Origin: Candidatus Sulfotelmatobacter sp.
GTDB taxonomy: Bacteria; Acidobacteriota; Terriglobia; Terriglobales; Acidobacteriaceae
Assembly (NCBI GenBank): GCA_030041475.1
Contig: JASHNU010000086.1
Location: forward strand, 117,823-181,822
Direction of reading: 5' to 3'
DNA length: 64,000 nt
The notes beneath the pieces are model-generated. The model had not been told where the DNA came from, did not search any database, and worked only from the letters and a program-made list of their open reading frames with translations. Below are positions 1 through 9,443 of the stretch, piece after piece (the first letter of the stretch is position 1; each line of letters opens with the position of its first letter). Made by a program: the position numbers and the translations under genes.

Positions 1-839
1 CATCGCTCAAAGCGCGGGAATATGAAGTGACGCGGCTCGTGCGTATGCCTGCTACAGGCGAGCGGCAGATTCCGTGGGACCCGGCAAAACCCATATCGCC
101 CGAATCCGTCTCGGGATTCGATGCGGTAATCCATCTCGCCGGCGAGAGCATCGTCGGGCGCTGGACGGAGGCGAAAAAGAAGGCGATTCGCGACAGTCGC
201 GTCTTGGGCACTCGCAATCTTGCGCTGGCCCTCGCACAGGTAAAGGACAAGCCGCATGTCTTTGTGTCCAGTTCGGCCATTGGCTATTACGGCGATCGCG
301 GCAACGAGGTCCTAAACGAGCAAAGCGCTCCCGGCACGGGCTTTCTCGCCGACGTTTGCCGCGAGTGGGAAGCCGCGACACGCGCCGCCTCCGATGCCGG
401 CATCCGCACGGTGCAGATTCGCACCGGGGTTGTGCTCAGTCCCAAGGGCGGCGCGCTGGGGAAAATGCTCACGCCGTTCAAGATGGGCGTGGGCGGCAAG
501 GTGGGCAGCGGTCGCCAGTGGATGAGCTGGATCGACGTTCAGGACATGGTGAGCGCCATCCATCACATCCTGAAGACCGATCTTGTCCAGGGGCCGGTGA
601 ACACGGTCGCTCCCAGGCCGGTCACGAATGCGGAATTCACCCGGACACTGGCACGCGTGCTGTCGCGGCCGGCGATTTTTCCCATGCCGACATTTGCCGT
701 GAAATTGGCCTTCGGCGAGATGGGAGAAACCGTCCTACTCGGCAGCCAGCGCGTGGAACCGGCACGCCTGGTGGCCAGCGGATACCCCTTCCGTTTCGTC
801 GATCTGCTGGCTTCGCTGAAGAATGTCCTCAACCGCTAG
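1..839 (+). CDS. TIGR01777-type NAD(P)-dependent epimerase, 5' end cut by window
   Basis: Extended short-chain dehydrogenase of the YfcH/TIGR01777 family, a presumed sugar-nucleotide epimerase-like enzyme of unproven substrate. The frame is open to the left edge: the codons from base 3 read like the usual end of the first Rossmann strand (about 30 residues are missing), so the GTG at 27 is not the true start. Visible family signatures are HLAGESI after the second strand, SSAIGYYG near the catalytic Ser/Tyr region and RTGVVLS in the following strand. The C-terminal part carries the DUF1731-like end of the family. It converges on the CMD gene, with 42 bases between the two stops. Family assignment is firm; function in the cell is unknown. 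Confidence 0.9.
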   Translation, partial: SLKAREYEVTRLVRMPATGERQIPWDPAKPISPESVSGFDAVIHLAGESIVGRWTEAKKKAIRDSRVLGTRNLALALAQVKDKPHVFVSSSAIGYYGDRGNEVLNEQSAPGTGFLADVCREWEAATRAASDAGIRTVQIRTGVVLSPKGGALGKMLTPFKMGVGGKVGSGRQWMSWIDVQDMVSAIHHILKTDLVQGPVNTVAPRPVTNAEFTRTLARVLSRPAIFPMPTFAVKLAFGEMGETVLLGSQRVEPARLVASGYPFRFVDLLASLKNVLNR

Positions 840-881
840 TCGCACAGCTGCCGTCACGACCTACGCAGCTAGACAGGCGGG

Positions 882-1481
882 CTAGTGCCCGGGCACAGCG
901 TTCGCCGTCCTGACCGGCAGCGCGCAGACCGCGCCTTCGCTGAAGTTTTCTCCCTCAATGCCGAGGGCGTGTGAGAAACGCGCGCGGTAGTTCTCCCACG
1001 CGATGGCCGAGGTCAGCTCGACGAGTTGGGCTTCGTTGAAGTGCTCGCGCAAGCGAGAGAACAGCGCATCGGGAACTTCCACCGGAGTCTCGGTCATCGC
1101 GTCAGCATATTCGAGCACGAGTTTCTCCAGCTCTGAAAAGCGGAAATCGGTTCTGTAGTGATTCAGATTGGCGATCTGTTCGGCGGTAACTCCACTTTTT
1201 CTGCCCACGGCAGACCCGATGTCGATTCAAAAAGGACAGCCCACCAGCGTGGCCACGCGTAGCTCGGCGAGTCCCTTCAGTTTGTGACTAACAAGGTGAC
1301 TGCCCATTTGCGACTGCTCCATCTGCAGATATCCCCAAAAAAGCTTTGGATGGTGTGCCGTGACCTGGATGGGCATGATGACCCGGCCGAGCCGCCGCCG
1401 CGTCATAGAATAGACCAAGGATTTGAACAATCGAACCAGTGGGCCACCTTGATTGTTGGCCGCTCCGGAAATGCGCGCCAT
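882..1481 (-). CDS. CMD/AhpD-like selenoprotein (in-frame TGA read as selenocysteine)
   Basis: Carboxymuconolactone decarboxylase (CMD) family protein of 199 residues if the TGA at 1229-1227 is translated. It reads as two open pieces in one frame: residues 1-84 ending in Cys82-Pro-Phe, then TGA, then 114 residues starting IDIGSA. In AhpD/CMD thiol peroxidases this place holds the CxxC redox pair, so TGA replaces the second Cys and gives Cys82-Pro-Phe-Sec85. Both halves match the family end to end, including ETPVEV and IAWENYRARF after the redox site, and no frameshift is needed. ATG 1481 has an AGGAG ribosome site about 8 bases upstream. A hairpin fitting a bacterial SECIS follows the TGA. 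The likely role is a thiol or peroxide redox enzyme. A nonsense pseudogene is the alternative, but the exact stop position and hairpin argue against it. Confidence 0.82.
1200..1229 (-). promoter_or_regulatory. Putative bacterial SECIS hairpin after the TGA codon
   Basis: On the minus strand the TGA (1229-1227) is followed by 12 bases and then a perfect 6-bp stem, TCTGCC/GGCAGA, closing a GTG loop (stem-loop 1214-1200). The loop starts 18 nt after the TGA, inside the 16-37 nt window known for bacterial SECIS elements, and it contains the GU typical of the SelB contact. SelB binding is inferred, not shown. Confidence 0.7.
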
Positions 1482-1570
1482 GGGGATCTCCTCATCAGTT
1501 TGGATTCACTCAATCTGATTCTCGGACGACGCGGCGCGCTTCATTTGTTCGTTGCTTTACTGGAGTCGCT

Positions 1571-3337
1571 TTATTGCGGTTGCATTCTCTGCTGCGCGAT
1601 CCATTTTTCGGTCCGCGCCTGCAGCAGATCGAGCGGCAGGGTGCCGCCGTTGAGCATCTCATCGTGGAATTTGCGAATGTCGAACTTCGGCCCGAGCTGT
1701 TTCTCGGCCATTTCGCGCAGCTCGCGGAACTTGAGCTGGCCAAGCTTGTAGCTGAGCGCCTGGGCCGGCCACGAAATGTAGCGGTCGGTCTCGGACTGGA
1801 TCGTCGGCTCGTCCACGGCGCCCGATTTCCGCATGAAGTCCACGACCTGGTCGCGGCTCCATCCCTTGGCGTGAATGCCGGTGTCGACCACCAGGCGCAC
1901 CGCCCGGAAAAGTTCTGACGAAAGCCGGCCGTAATCGGAAACCGGATCCTGGTAGAAGCCGACTTCCTTGCCTAACTGCTCGGCATAGAGCGCCCAGCCT
2001 TCAATGTAGGCGTTGAATCCAAGCCCGTGCAGGCGAAACTTGGGCAGGCCCTCCAATTGCTGCTGCACCGAAAGCTGCATGTGATGCCCTGGAACACCTT
2101 CGTGATAAGCAACTGCCTCGTCATCGATGAGCGTGCGTTGGGCGTAGTTGGATACGGCAACTACCACGCGGCCCGGACGTTTGCCATCCGGTGTACCGGT
2201 CACGTAGTGAGTTGCGGCTGCCGCCTGGAAATCTGGAATGGCTTCCACAGTGACCGACGACTTGGGCAGCAACCCGAAAAGTTCGGGCAGTTTGGGCTCC
2301 ATCTGAGCAATGCAATGGCGGAAGTAGTCGAGAATCTGATCGGCGGAGGTCGGAATGTACTTGGGATTGGTCTTCAGCGATTCGCGGAACGAAGCAAGAT
2401 CGGCGAACCCCTCTTTCTTCGCGATCGCAGTCATCTCCGCCTGGATGCGGTCGATTTCGCGCAGGCCGAGCTCGTGGATTTCGTCAGCCGTCATGTGGGT
2501 CGTAGTGCGGGCGTAGATGTCGTTCTCGTAGCGCTTTTGGCCGTCCGGCAGAGACGTGACGGAGAGCGTGGTGCGGCCCTGGGGAGCGTACTCCGTGCGA
2601 ATAAATTCCGCGAATTTCTTGTAAGCAGGCAGCACATCCGTATTGACAGCGTCGGTGATCGCCTGCGTCAGGCGCTTCTGGTCTGCCTCGGAGATGGAGG
2701 ACGGATATTTCTTGGTTGGCCGCAGAAACGGGTCGGCAGAAATAATGCCTTCGCACTGCGTGGGAATCTTTTCCGCGAGAAATTTCACCGGCATGAGCTT
2801 GTCTTTCATGCCAGCGCGAAGCACCTCGGCGATCTGATTCAGCGCGCGCGGAATCTGGTGCAGGCGTGCGATGTAGTCCTCATAGTGCTTCACCGAGTCG
2901 AGCGGCACCGCCAGCGGCAGATCGGCAAGGCCGGTGTGGATGCCGCCCTGCTGATTGATCGGCATCTCGTATTCCTTGAGTTCGAAGTCGGCCATGCGCT
3001 GCTCGAGCACGCGAATCAGCAGATCGTGCGAGAGCTGATCCTGGTCGGGGAAATCGGCAGCCTTGATGTCACGCAGGCGGCTTAGAAAAGCCTCGTCCGA
3101 CTGGTGATGCCGCATGATGGCGTCGAGCGAGTAGTCGTTGAGCTGGTCGTTGTAGCGATAATCGCCGAAGGCAGTCGCGCGCTCGGGGAAAAGCCGCAGC
3201 TCGGTCTCGTAATACTCGTCGAAAAGCGCATTCTGCGCGGCCAGGCGTTCGGCCATTGGCTTTTCTTGTGGTTTGGCGTCTTGCGCGAACGAGGAAACGG
3301 CAACAGCAAGCAGGAGGAAGCCCAGGTGGAGTCGCAT
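1571..3337 (-). CDS. DUF885 family exported metallopeptidase-like protein
   Basis: A 588-residue protein of the DUF885 family, common in Acidobacteriota and Xanthomonadales and thought to be zinc-dependent peptidases. The start is set at ATG 3337 because it opens directly into a signal peptide (LHLGFLLLAVAVSSFAQ), so the protein should be periplasmic. The longer frame to 3442 adds a non-signal stretch and is rejected. The metal-site signature HEGVPGHH lies near residue 410, with an EGWALYAE helix downstream that normally supplies another ligand. It lies 89 bases upstream of the selenoprotein gene on the same strand, so co-transcription is possible. Substrate unknown. Confidence 0.9.
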   Translation of the reverse strand: MRLHLGFLLLAVAVSSFAQDAKPQEKPMAERLAAQNALFDEYYETELRLFPERATAFGDYRYNDQLNDYSLDAIMRHHQSDEAFLSRLRDIKAADFPDQDQLSHDLLIRVLEQRMADFELKEYEMPINQQGGIHTGLADLPLAVPLDSVKHYEDYIARLHQIPRALNQIAEVLRAGMKDKLMPVKFLAEKIPTQCEGIISADPFLRPTKKYPSSISEADQKRLTQAITDAVNTDVLPAYKKFAEFIRTEYAPQGRTTLSVTSLPDGQKRYENDIYARTTTHMTADEIHELGLREIDRIQAEMTAIAKKEGFADLASFRESLKTNPKYIPTSADQILDYFRHCIAQMEPKLPELFGLLPKSSVTVEAIPDFQAAAATHYVTGTPDGKRPGRVVVAVSNYAQRTLIDDEAVAYHEGVPGHHMQLSVQQQLEGLPKFRLHGLGFNAYIEGWALYAEQLGKEVGFYQDPVSDYGRLSSELFRAVRLVVDTGIHAKGWSRDQVVDFMRKSGAVDEPTIQSETDRYISWPAQALSYKLGQLKFRELREMAEKQLGPKFDIRKFHDEMLNGGTLPLDLLQARTEKWIAQQRMQPQ

Positions 3338-3396
3338 AGGTATGTAAGCGTACCAGAGGAAGGGATGACGAGTGCAAACGCCGCGGACCGCGCCTG

Positions 3397-4464
3397 CTAT
3401 TTCTTTGGCGCCAGATATGTGTGCGTGATGCGGTCGTGCCACGAGAGAACGTCCTCATCGAGAAACGCCCAGGCATATCCCATGCCGAGTGAAGCTGCCG
3501 AAAGATAAGAGGCCAGCACGCGCCAGCGCCGCAGCGAACGAGGCGTTGCTGTGCCGTCGAAGCGAACGAGTTCGAGTCCCACCGCCCGCAGCCCGGGGGT
3601 CGCACCCGAGTAAACCATCAGCAGATACTGGTACGCCGACCAAAGCAGGCACTGGAGGCCCACAGCGAGGCCGACTAACTGAATCAGAGGTGGGCGAACT
3701 CCCGTGATCTTCCAGAAAATAGCTCCAAACAAGACCGAGGCAGCCGCAACGATCAGGCTGTCGATTATGACGGCGAGCAATCGCCGTGCCAAAGAGGCGC
3801 CCTGCAACGGAATGTCGATGCCCGGCCGCTTTTCGGCTTCCGGCGGGCGAGCCGCTTCAATGGTGATCCCACCCAAAGCCGGCGGGGGCGGCTCGACTTC
3901 GGGGACTTCGAGAATGCGCGGAAGCGCGGTAATTGGGTCGGCCAGCTGGTCGGGCGGTGGCAGGGGCGGAGCCCATGCGGAGCGGGGAAATTCGATGATC
4001 TTTGCGCTGGTAGAACTGGTGCTGGTGGAACTGGCTCCCGAAAGACCGCCTCCTGCGAGGCTGGTGCCTGAAGAGTCAGATTCGCTGTCCAACTCATAGG
4101 AGTCCGCAATTGCAGTTGGCAGCATGTCTGCTCCTGCCTCGATTTCCGCAGGCCCTGCCAGCTGCACGCTATCCAGCGCCAAAGCATGGTTCGAGACCGC
4201 CCCAAAAAGGGGAGGCGGCGAACCCACCACTGCGCGCCCCGTGCCGGTGGATTCGAAGGAATCAAACTGCAGGCGAAGCGATGGGTACCGCGGCGGGCGC
4301 GCCTTGCGTCGGGCCCGGTAGCGGTTCAGCCGCGCGGAAAGCTCATCCCGCCACGCGGCGGACTCCGCTGCGCCGCACGCGTTCTGATCGGGCTCCTGCG
4401 GCAGGGCAAGAGGAGGGGGCTCCGAATGGCAACGGCAAATTTCTCCACACTGCGGACAATTCAT
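3397..4464 (-). CDS. RDD family membrane protein with zinc-ribbon-like N-terminus
   Basis: A 355-residue protein. It begins with a short Cys motif (CPQCGEICRC) that may bind zinc. A long low-complexity region rich in Pro, Ser and Glu (about residues 20-220) follows. An RDD domain occupies the last 130 residues, with ASLARRLLAVIID, two or three hydrophobic helices and the closing WHDRITHTYL typical of the family. RDD proteins are poorly defined; some act as ion exchangers and others only as membrane anchors. It is transcribed divergently from lptD across a 246-base gap. Domain call is firm, role unknown. Confidence 0.85.
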   Translation of the reverse strand: MNCPQCGEICRCHSEPPPLALPQEPDQNACGAAESAAWRDELSARLNRYRARRKARPPRYPSLRLQFDSFESTGTGRAVVGSPPPLFGAVSNHALALDSVQLAGPAEIEAGADMLPTAIADSYELDSESDSSGTSLAGGGLSGASSTSTSSTSAKIIEFPRSAWAPPLPPPDQLADPITALPRILEVPEVEPPPPALGGITIEAARPPEAEKRPGIDIPLQGASLARRLLAVIIDSLIVAAASVLFGAIFWKITGVRPPLIQLVGLAVGLQCLLWSAYQYLLMVYSGATPGLRAVGLELVRFDGTATPRSLRRWRVLASYLSAASLGMGYAWAFLDEDVLSWHDRITHTYLAPKK

Positions 4465-4710
4465 GAAAACCAGTCTTTAAGAGTCGCGACCCGGGAACCC
4501 GCAACCCTGGAAGTCGCGACCCAGGAAAATCGTGGCCCGCTCCTCGCAGCGGACAACCGGCACATGGGCGGCCGGAATCCTAGCCTTGTTCGCCACTTTG
4601 CCGGGCCACCGGCGCCGTGCTAAGTTCACGATGCCGCGAGAAAGTTGCCGAAGAGCGCAGGTACGCAAACGATGATCCGCTGACGCCGGGCGCTTTTCTT
4701 ATTTCAGCCG
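4465..4710. other. Divergent intergenic region, RDD gene / lptD
   Basis: No gene is seen. It must carry promoters for both flanking genes. Near the RDD start it holds two imperfect copies of an AGTCGCGACCC-type motif (about 4481-4496 and 4511-4526). I could not place a convincing -35/-10 pair. Confidence 0.4.
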
Positions 4711-7296
4711 ATGACGCTTCGCACTAGATTCCTTATCACGGCGATCTTCCTTTGTCATCAGCTTCTCACCCCTGCGCTAGTAACCAGTCAGTTGCTGTCG
4801 CAAAATTCCGGACCGAAAACGCAATCATCCCCTTCTTCCGCGCCGAAAAGTGCAGGCGCAGCCGCCAACACGCCTTGCGCCCAGCAAGCGGCGACTGAGG
4901 AAGCCGGCGAGACCACCATCTGCGCCCTGCAGCAGGAAAAAGTCGGCGACATCTACAAGCTACACGGCAATGCCGAAATTCACTACCGCACTTACATCAT
5001 TCGCGCGGATGAAGTCACTTACGATTCGGACACCGGCGAAGCGACCGGCTCCGGACACTTCACGCTCGACGGCGGCCCCAACGACGACCACATCAAGGCC
5101 AGCCACGGAACCTACAATCTGACCACAGAAACCGGCCGTTTCTACGACGCCAGCGGAACCACCGGCCTGCGCTTGCAGGGCAACCGGGTCATACTGACCT
5201 CGACCTCGCCGTTTGCCTTCACAGGGAAGATGCTCCAGAAAAGAAGTCCCGACAACTACTACGTGTATGAAGGCACGATCACCACCTGCGAGCTTCCCCA
5301 TCCCAAGTGGGAGTTCGACGCGCACAAGATTGTGGTCGAAGCAGGCGGCAATGCGCAGATTTATCACAGCTCGTTCTGGCTGCGAGGCATACCCGTCTTT
5401 TATTTTCCCTACGCCACGTACCCCGTCGACCGCGAGGCGAGAGAGACGGGATTTCTGGCGCCGACGGTCGGCAAGTCCTCCAGCAACGGCTACGAAGTCG
5501 GGGATGGCTTTTACTGGGCGATCGATCGCACCAAGGATCTTCTCCTGGGCGCAGAGTACTTCTCGAAACGCGGCTGGTCGCAACGTGGAGAATTTCGCGC
5601 GCGGCCGACCGATGCCTCCTATGTGGACCTGAACTATTCCGGCATGATCGACCGCGGTATCATTATCGACAACGATGCCGGCCAGCCCGTCCTGCTGCGC
5701 GAAGGCGGCGAAGAAGCCCGGCTGTTGGCCGAAGGCAACCTGTACGGTTTCCGCGCCGTCTCGAATATCGACTATCTGAGTTCCTTCATCTTCCGCCTGG
5801 CCTTCAACGAAATTTTCACCCAGGCCATCAACTCCGAGGTCAAGTCGCAGGTTTTCGTGGCGAAGAATGTGGGCGGGTTTTCTCTGAGTGGGATGGTCGA
5901 GCGTTATCAGGATTTCTTCCAGACCTTCAGTTCCAGCAACACGACTCCGCCCGTCCTGACGCTATCCAATCCACCGGTTTTCAATAACGTCCAGATCTGG
6001 CACGATCCCAGCCTCGATGCTTCCAGCGTCGATCGACCGCTGGGGCAGACTCCGTTCCATTGGTCGTTCGACGGATCGTTCGGGGGGCTGGCGCGCAGCG
6101 AACCGGGTTTTCAAACCAGCAGCCTGCTCGGCCGTCTCGATGTAACTCCGGAACTCTCGTTGCCCCTGCAGTTTCATGGATGGTCCTTGCGCCCGGCCTT
6201 TGCGCTCCATGACACCTACTACACGCAGCGGTTCGTGGAAAGCCGCGTCGTAAGCGATCCCACCAACCGCCAGGCCTTGGACGCTTCCGTCGAGCTTCGC
6301 CCGCCGGTGCTCGAGAAGGTTTTCGACCACGAGTTTCTGGGCAAGAAGTGGAAACACGTCATCGAACCGCGGGCGGTTTATAGACTGGTAACTGGTGTTA
6401 ACGATTTTGCAAATGTCCTGCACTTCGACGAGCGCGACATCCTGAGCAATACGCATGAGGTGGAATACGGCGTGGTGACGCGCCTCTACGCCAAGCGCAA
6501 GACGTTGCCAAACGAGACTTGCCCAACTCCTCCCATGGCCGGCCTGGCAGTCGGCGCGGCTGCGCCGGAGCAAAATGTGCCCTGGCAACGGACCAACGTG
6601 CTTGAAAACCTGCCATGCATGCCGGAGCCCGAAATTCGCGAAGTTGTGACCTGGGAGCTGGCACAGAAATATTTTCTCGATCCCACGTTCGGCGGTGCGC
6701 TGGTTTCGGGGCAGCGCAACGTCTTCACCAGCTCCGAGGAACTGACCGGCATTGCCTTCCTAACCGAACCACGCCATCTTTCGCCGTTGGTGTCGCGCCT
6801 GCGTGCCGCCACCAGCAGCCGCATCGACACCGAATGGGATCTCGACTACGACTTTCAGCTCGGCCGCATCAATGCCAGCACGCTGCTGGTGAACTACAAC
6901 CTCGGGCCGTTCACCGTGGGAGGCGGCGACGCATTTCTGCAGATTCCTCAAACCACCACCACGTCGTCGACTTCCGGCCAGGGCACCTGCGGCTCCACCA
7001 CAACCACCGTCCAGGCAACCTGCAAGTTTCAGCAATTTCGCGTAGGGCTCGGATATGGCGGCCTGAACCGCCGCGGCTTCAGCGCCGCCACCAGCTTCGG
7101 CTTTGACGCTGAACTCAAGCAACTGCAGTTCGCCACAGCGCAGACCACCTACAACTGGGACTGCTGCGGCATGACGATCGAATACCGCCGCTACGCCATC
7201 GCCAACGTGCGCAACGAGAATCTGTTCCGCTTCACCTTTACCCTGGCCAACATTGGATCCCTCGGAAACCTGAAGCGACAGGAACGGCTGTACTAG
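4711..7296 (+). CDS. lptD: LPS-assembly outer membrane protein LptD
   Basis: An 861-residue LptD (OstA/Imp) that inserts lipopolysaccharide into the outer leaflet of the outer membrane with LptE. The start ATG 4711 opens into a signal peptide. Residues about 60-170 form the OstA/LptA-like beta-jellyroll (CALQQEKVGDIYKLHGNAEI, then repeated short strands for the bridge). The remainder is the C-terminal beta-barrel, with the family landmark PVFYFPYATYPVDREARETG about residue 227. Cysteines occur near residues 55-72 and in the barrel (CPTPP, CCG near the end), so disulfides as in E. coli LptD are possible. This gene shows that the organism has a true LPS-bearing outer membrane. The DsbA-like gene downstream could serve its disulfides, which is inference. 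Confidence 0.93.
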   Translation: MTLRTRFLITAIFLCHQLLTPALVTSQLLSQNSGPKTQSSPSSAPKSAGAAANTPCAQQAATEEAGETTICALQQEKVGDIYKLHGNAEIHYRTYIIRADEVTYDSDTGEATGSGHFTLDGGPNDDHIKASHGTYNLTTETGRFYDASGTTGLRLQGNRVILTSTSPFAFTGKMLQKRSPDNYYVYEGTITTCELPHPKWEFDAHKIVVEAGGNAQIYHSSFWLRGIPVFYFPYATYPVDREARETGFLAPTVGKSSSNGYEVGDGFYWAIDRTKDLLLGAEYFSKRGWSQRGEFRARPTDASYVDLNYSGMIDRGIIIDNDAGQPVLLREGGEEARLLAEGNLYGFRAVSNIDYLSSFIFRLAFNEIFTQAINSEVKSQVFVAKNVGGFSLSGMVERYQDFFQTFSSSNTTPPVLTLSNPPVFNNVQIWHDPSLDASSVDRPLGQTPFHWSFDGSFGGLARSEPGFQTSSLLGRLDVTPELSLPLQFHGWSLRPAFALHDTYYTQRFVESRVVSDPTNRQALDASVELRPPVLEKVFDHEFLGKKWKHVIEPRAVYRLVTGVNDFANVLHFDERDILSNTHEVEYGVVTRLYAKRKTLPNETCPTPPMAGLAVGAAAPEQNVPWQRTNVLENLPCMPEPEIREVVTWELAQKYFLDPTFGGALVSGQRNVFTSSEELTGIAFLTEPRHLSPLVSRLRAATSSRIDTEWDLDYDFQLGRINASTLLVNYNLGPFTVGGGDAFLQIPQTTTTSSTSGQGTCGSTTTTVQATCKFQQFRVGLGYGGLNRRGFSAATSFGFDAELKQLQFATAQTTYNWDCCGMTIEYRRYAIANVRNENLFRFTFTLANIGSLGNLKRQERLY

Positions 7297-7327
7297 GGCA
7301 AGCGTCAGGGCTGCTACCATATGCCCA

Positions 7328-8170
7328 ATGCCTCCAGCTCGTGATATCGCGTCCAAAGAATCGGACTTGCAGGAGCGCCTGGGCGGACTCGGCCGTCTGC
7401 TGGTCGCTTACTCCGGTGGCGTCGATTCCGCGTATCTCTCCTGGGCTGCCCACCGCGTGCTCGGCAGCAATATGCTGGCAGTCATCGCCGACTCGCCCAG
7501 TCTGGCCCGAACTCATCTTGCCGACGCGCTAGCGTTTGCCGGCGAGCGCGGCATCCCGGTCGAAGTTGTTATTACGTCGGAACTCGATCGTTCCGACTAC
7601 GCTCGGAACGACGGCCAGCGCTGTTTTCACTGCAAAGATGAACTGTTCACGGTCATGGAGCAACTCCGGGCCGCCCGCAGCTTCGACACCATCGCCTACG
7701 GCGTGAATCTCGACGATCAGGGCGATTTTCGTCCGGGGCGACGCGCAGCCGAGCAGCATCACATAGCCGCACCGCTGCTCGAAGCGGGCCTCACCAAGAA
7801 TGAAATCCGCCAACTGGCGCGCCAGGCCGGCTTGCGCGTTTGGGACAAGCCCGCCTCCCCCTGCCTCTCGTCGCGGATCGAGTACGGGCGTCCGGTCACG
7901 CGCGAAGCCCTCGACGTGGTCGAGCGCGGCGAAGACGCCCTGCGCACTCTCGGCTTCCGCCAATTCCGTGTGCGGCATCATGGAGAGATTGTCCGTCTCG
8001 AGATCGCCCGCGAGGAACTCGAGCGCGCTCTCAATCCTGCTATGGCCGCCGAGTTCGCGAGAATCTTTAAGGCTCTAGGCTTCAAATTTGTTACTCTGGA
8101 TCTCGAGGGATTCCGCTCGGGATCGCTCAACGCACTGGTGCCGGCTGAGCAAATCGGCCGGCGCGCGTAA
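7328..8170 (+). CDS. larE: ATP-dependent sacrificial sulfur transferase LarE
   Basis: A 280-residue PP-loop ATPase of the LarE type. LarE adenylates the carboxylated pyridine cofactor and donates sulfur from its own Cys to build the nickel-pincer nucleotide of lactate racemase and related enzymes. The PP-loop SGGVDS is at residues 29-34, the CFHCK motif lies near residue 99, and a single conserved Cys179 sits in SPCLSSRIEYG, the place of the sacrificial Cys. larB and larC are not in the window. It starts 31 bases after lptD on the same strand. Cofactor use by a non-lactate-racemase LarA homologue is equally possible. Confidence 0.9.
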   Translation: MPPARDIASKESDLQERLGGLGRLLVAYSGGVDSAYLSWAAHRVLGSNMLAVIADSPSLARTHLADALAFAGERGIPVEVVITSELDRSDYARNDGQRCFHCKDELFTVMEQLRAARSFDTIAYGVNLDDQGDFRPGRRAAEQHHIAAPLLEAGLTKNEIRQLARQAGLRVWDKPASPCLSSRIEYGRPVTREALDVVERGEDALRTLGFRQFRVRHHGEIVRLEIAREELERALNPAMAAEFARIFKALGFKFVTLDLEGFRSGSLNALVPAEQIGRRA

Positions 8171-8390
8171 CATCTGTGTGCCCGGCGGTAGTCGTGCAGT
8201 CTGGTTGTCATTCCGAACAAGCGTTCTTTGCGCCGTGAGGAATCTGGGCGGGCAGCGCGACGCGTCGCGCTTCTTGCGACGCCCTCATCGTGCGTCTGGC
8301 TCGCTTCCCCATTTAACCGCACCACTACCGCCCGGCGCCGCTCGTCCTGTCGCCGCTTCCCCGTGTGAGATAATCGTAGGGTTCATTCGC
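8171..8390. repeat. Intergenic region with a CHPERSE-type (type A) repeat copy
   Basis: A 220-base gap between larE and the thioredoxin gene. At about 8207-8250 it carries a diverged type A repeat (GTCATTCCGAACAAGCG, then GTGAGGAATCTG). The same family is inserted inside mnmG and lies beside tgt and mnmE. No convincing terminator or gene is visible. Confidence 0.6.
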
Positions 8391-9338
8391 ATGCTGAGGC
8401 AGTTTCTGGTGACCACAATTCGGCGTTCTTTGCTCGTCCTCCTTTTGATTTGCCTGGGCTGCGTTGCCCAGTCCGCACCTCCAGAGATCGCCCAAAAAAT
8501 CGAGCGGCGCGTGCGCACTTTCTACGACGTCCCCCCGGACGTGAACATCGCGGTCGGCGCCATCACGCCCAGCAACGACTGGCCGGGATACGATTCGGTT
8601 GCGGTTACCCTGACCAGCGCCGGCAGTTCCAAGAAACAAGACCTGAAGTTCCTGATCTCCAAAGATCGCAACACCATGCTGCGCATCACGAGGTTCGACC
8701 TGACGCGCGACCCGTTCGCCGAAACCATGGCCAAGATCAACATCAACGGCCGGCCCACGCGCGGAGCCAAATCGGCCAAAGTGGTCGCGGTGAATTTCGA
8801 CGACTTCGAGTGCCCCTACTGCGCCCGCATGCATCAGGTGCTGTTTCCGGAAATCCTGAAGGAATACGGCGATCGCGTCACGTTTATCTACAAGGACTTC
8901 CCGCTCGATGACATTCATCCCTGGGCGATCCATGCCGCCGTAGACGCCAACTGCCTGGCAGCGCAAGACACCGATGCCTATTGGGATTTCGCCGACTACA
9001 TCCACTCCAACAAGAAGGAAGTGGATAGCGAGAAGACGCCCGGCGCACGCCTAGAAGCAGTCGATAAGATTACCGTGCTACAGGGTCAAAAGCACAAGCT
9101 GGACATCGAAAGGCTGACGGCGTGCATCAAGGCTCAGAATGAGGACGCGGTCCGGGCCTCGATGAAAGAGGGCGAAGCATTGGGCCTGAACGGTACACCG
9201 GTTCTGTTCATCAATGGCCGGAAGATTGACGGGGCCGTACCCCTGAGTGAGATCCGCGCCGCCCTCGACAGCGCTTTGAAAGACGCCGGGGAACCGGTAC
9301 CTGAGCACCCGCCCGCCGCGACGCCCGCTTCCAAGTGA
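8391..9338 (+). CDS. DsbA-family thioredoxin-fold protein, exported
   Basis: A 315-residue secreted disulfide oxidoreductase of the DsbA/DsbG-like group found in Acidobacteriota. The start is set at ATG 8391, which opens a signal peptide (LLVLLLICLGCVAQSA); the longer frame from 8088 overlaps larE and is rejected. Residues 30-110 are a small N-terminal domain; the thioredoxin fold follows, with FECPYC (catalytic CPYC at 141-144), the alpha-helical insert and the cis-Pro loop GTPVLFING near residue 270. It probably oxidises or isomerises disulfides in the periplasm. The next gene is a SurA-like foldase, which suggests an envelope-folding group with lptD. Confidence 0.88.
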   Translation: MLRQFLVTTIRRSLLVLLLICLGCVAQSAPPEIAQKIERRVRTFYDVPPDVNIAVGAITPSNDWPGYDSVAVTLTSAGSSKKQDLKFLISKDRNTMLRITRFDLTRDPFAETMAKININGRPTRGAKSAKVVAVNFDDFECPYCARMHQVLFPEILKEYGDRVTFIYKDFPLDDIHPWAIHAAVDANCLAAQDTDAYWDFADYIHSNKKEVDSEKTPGARLEAVDKITVLQGQKHKLDIERLTACIKAQNEDAVRASMKEGEALGLNGTPVLFINGRKIDGAVPLSEIRAALDSALKDAGEPVPEHPPAATPASK

Positions 9339-9443
9339 TGCTTTCGTGAGGACGGCAGGCTCGGCATCGGGGGCTGGGTTTCGCCGCGATCCGGTTCACT
9401 GTGGTCTCATTGGATTGTCTCGTTCTAAGAAGGGGTAAGACAC

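Noticed and set aside
882..1481. Frameshift or simple nonsense pseudogene in the CMD gene
   Set aside because: Both parts are in one frame, the only stop is TGA at the redox Cys position, and a SECIS-like hairpin follows. Recoding explains this better, though pseudogene is not excluded.
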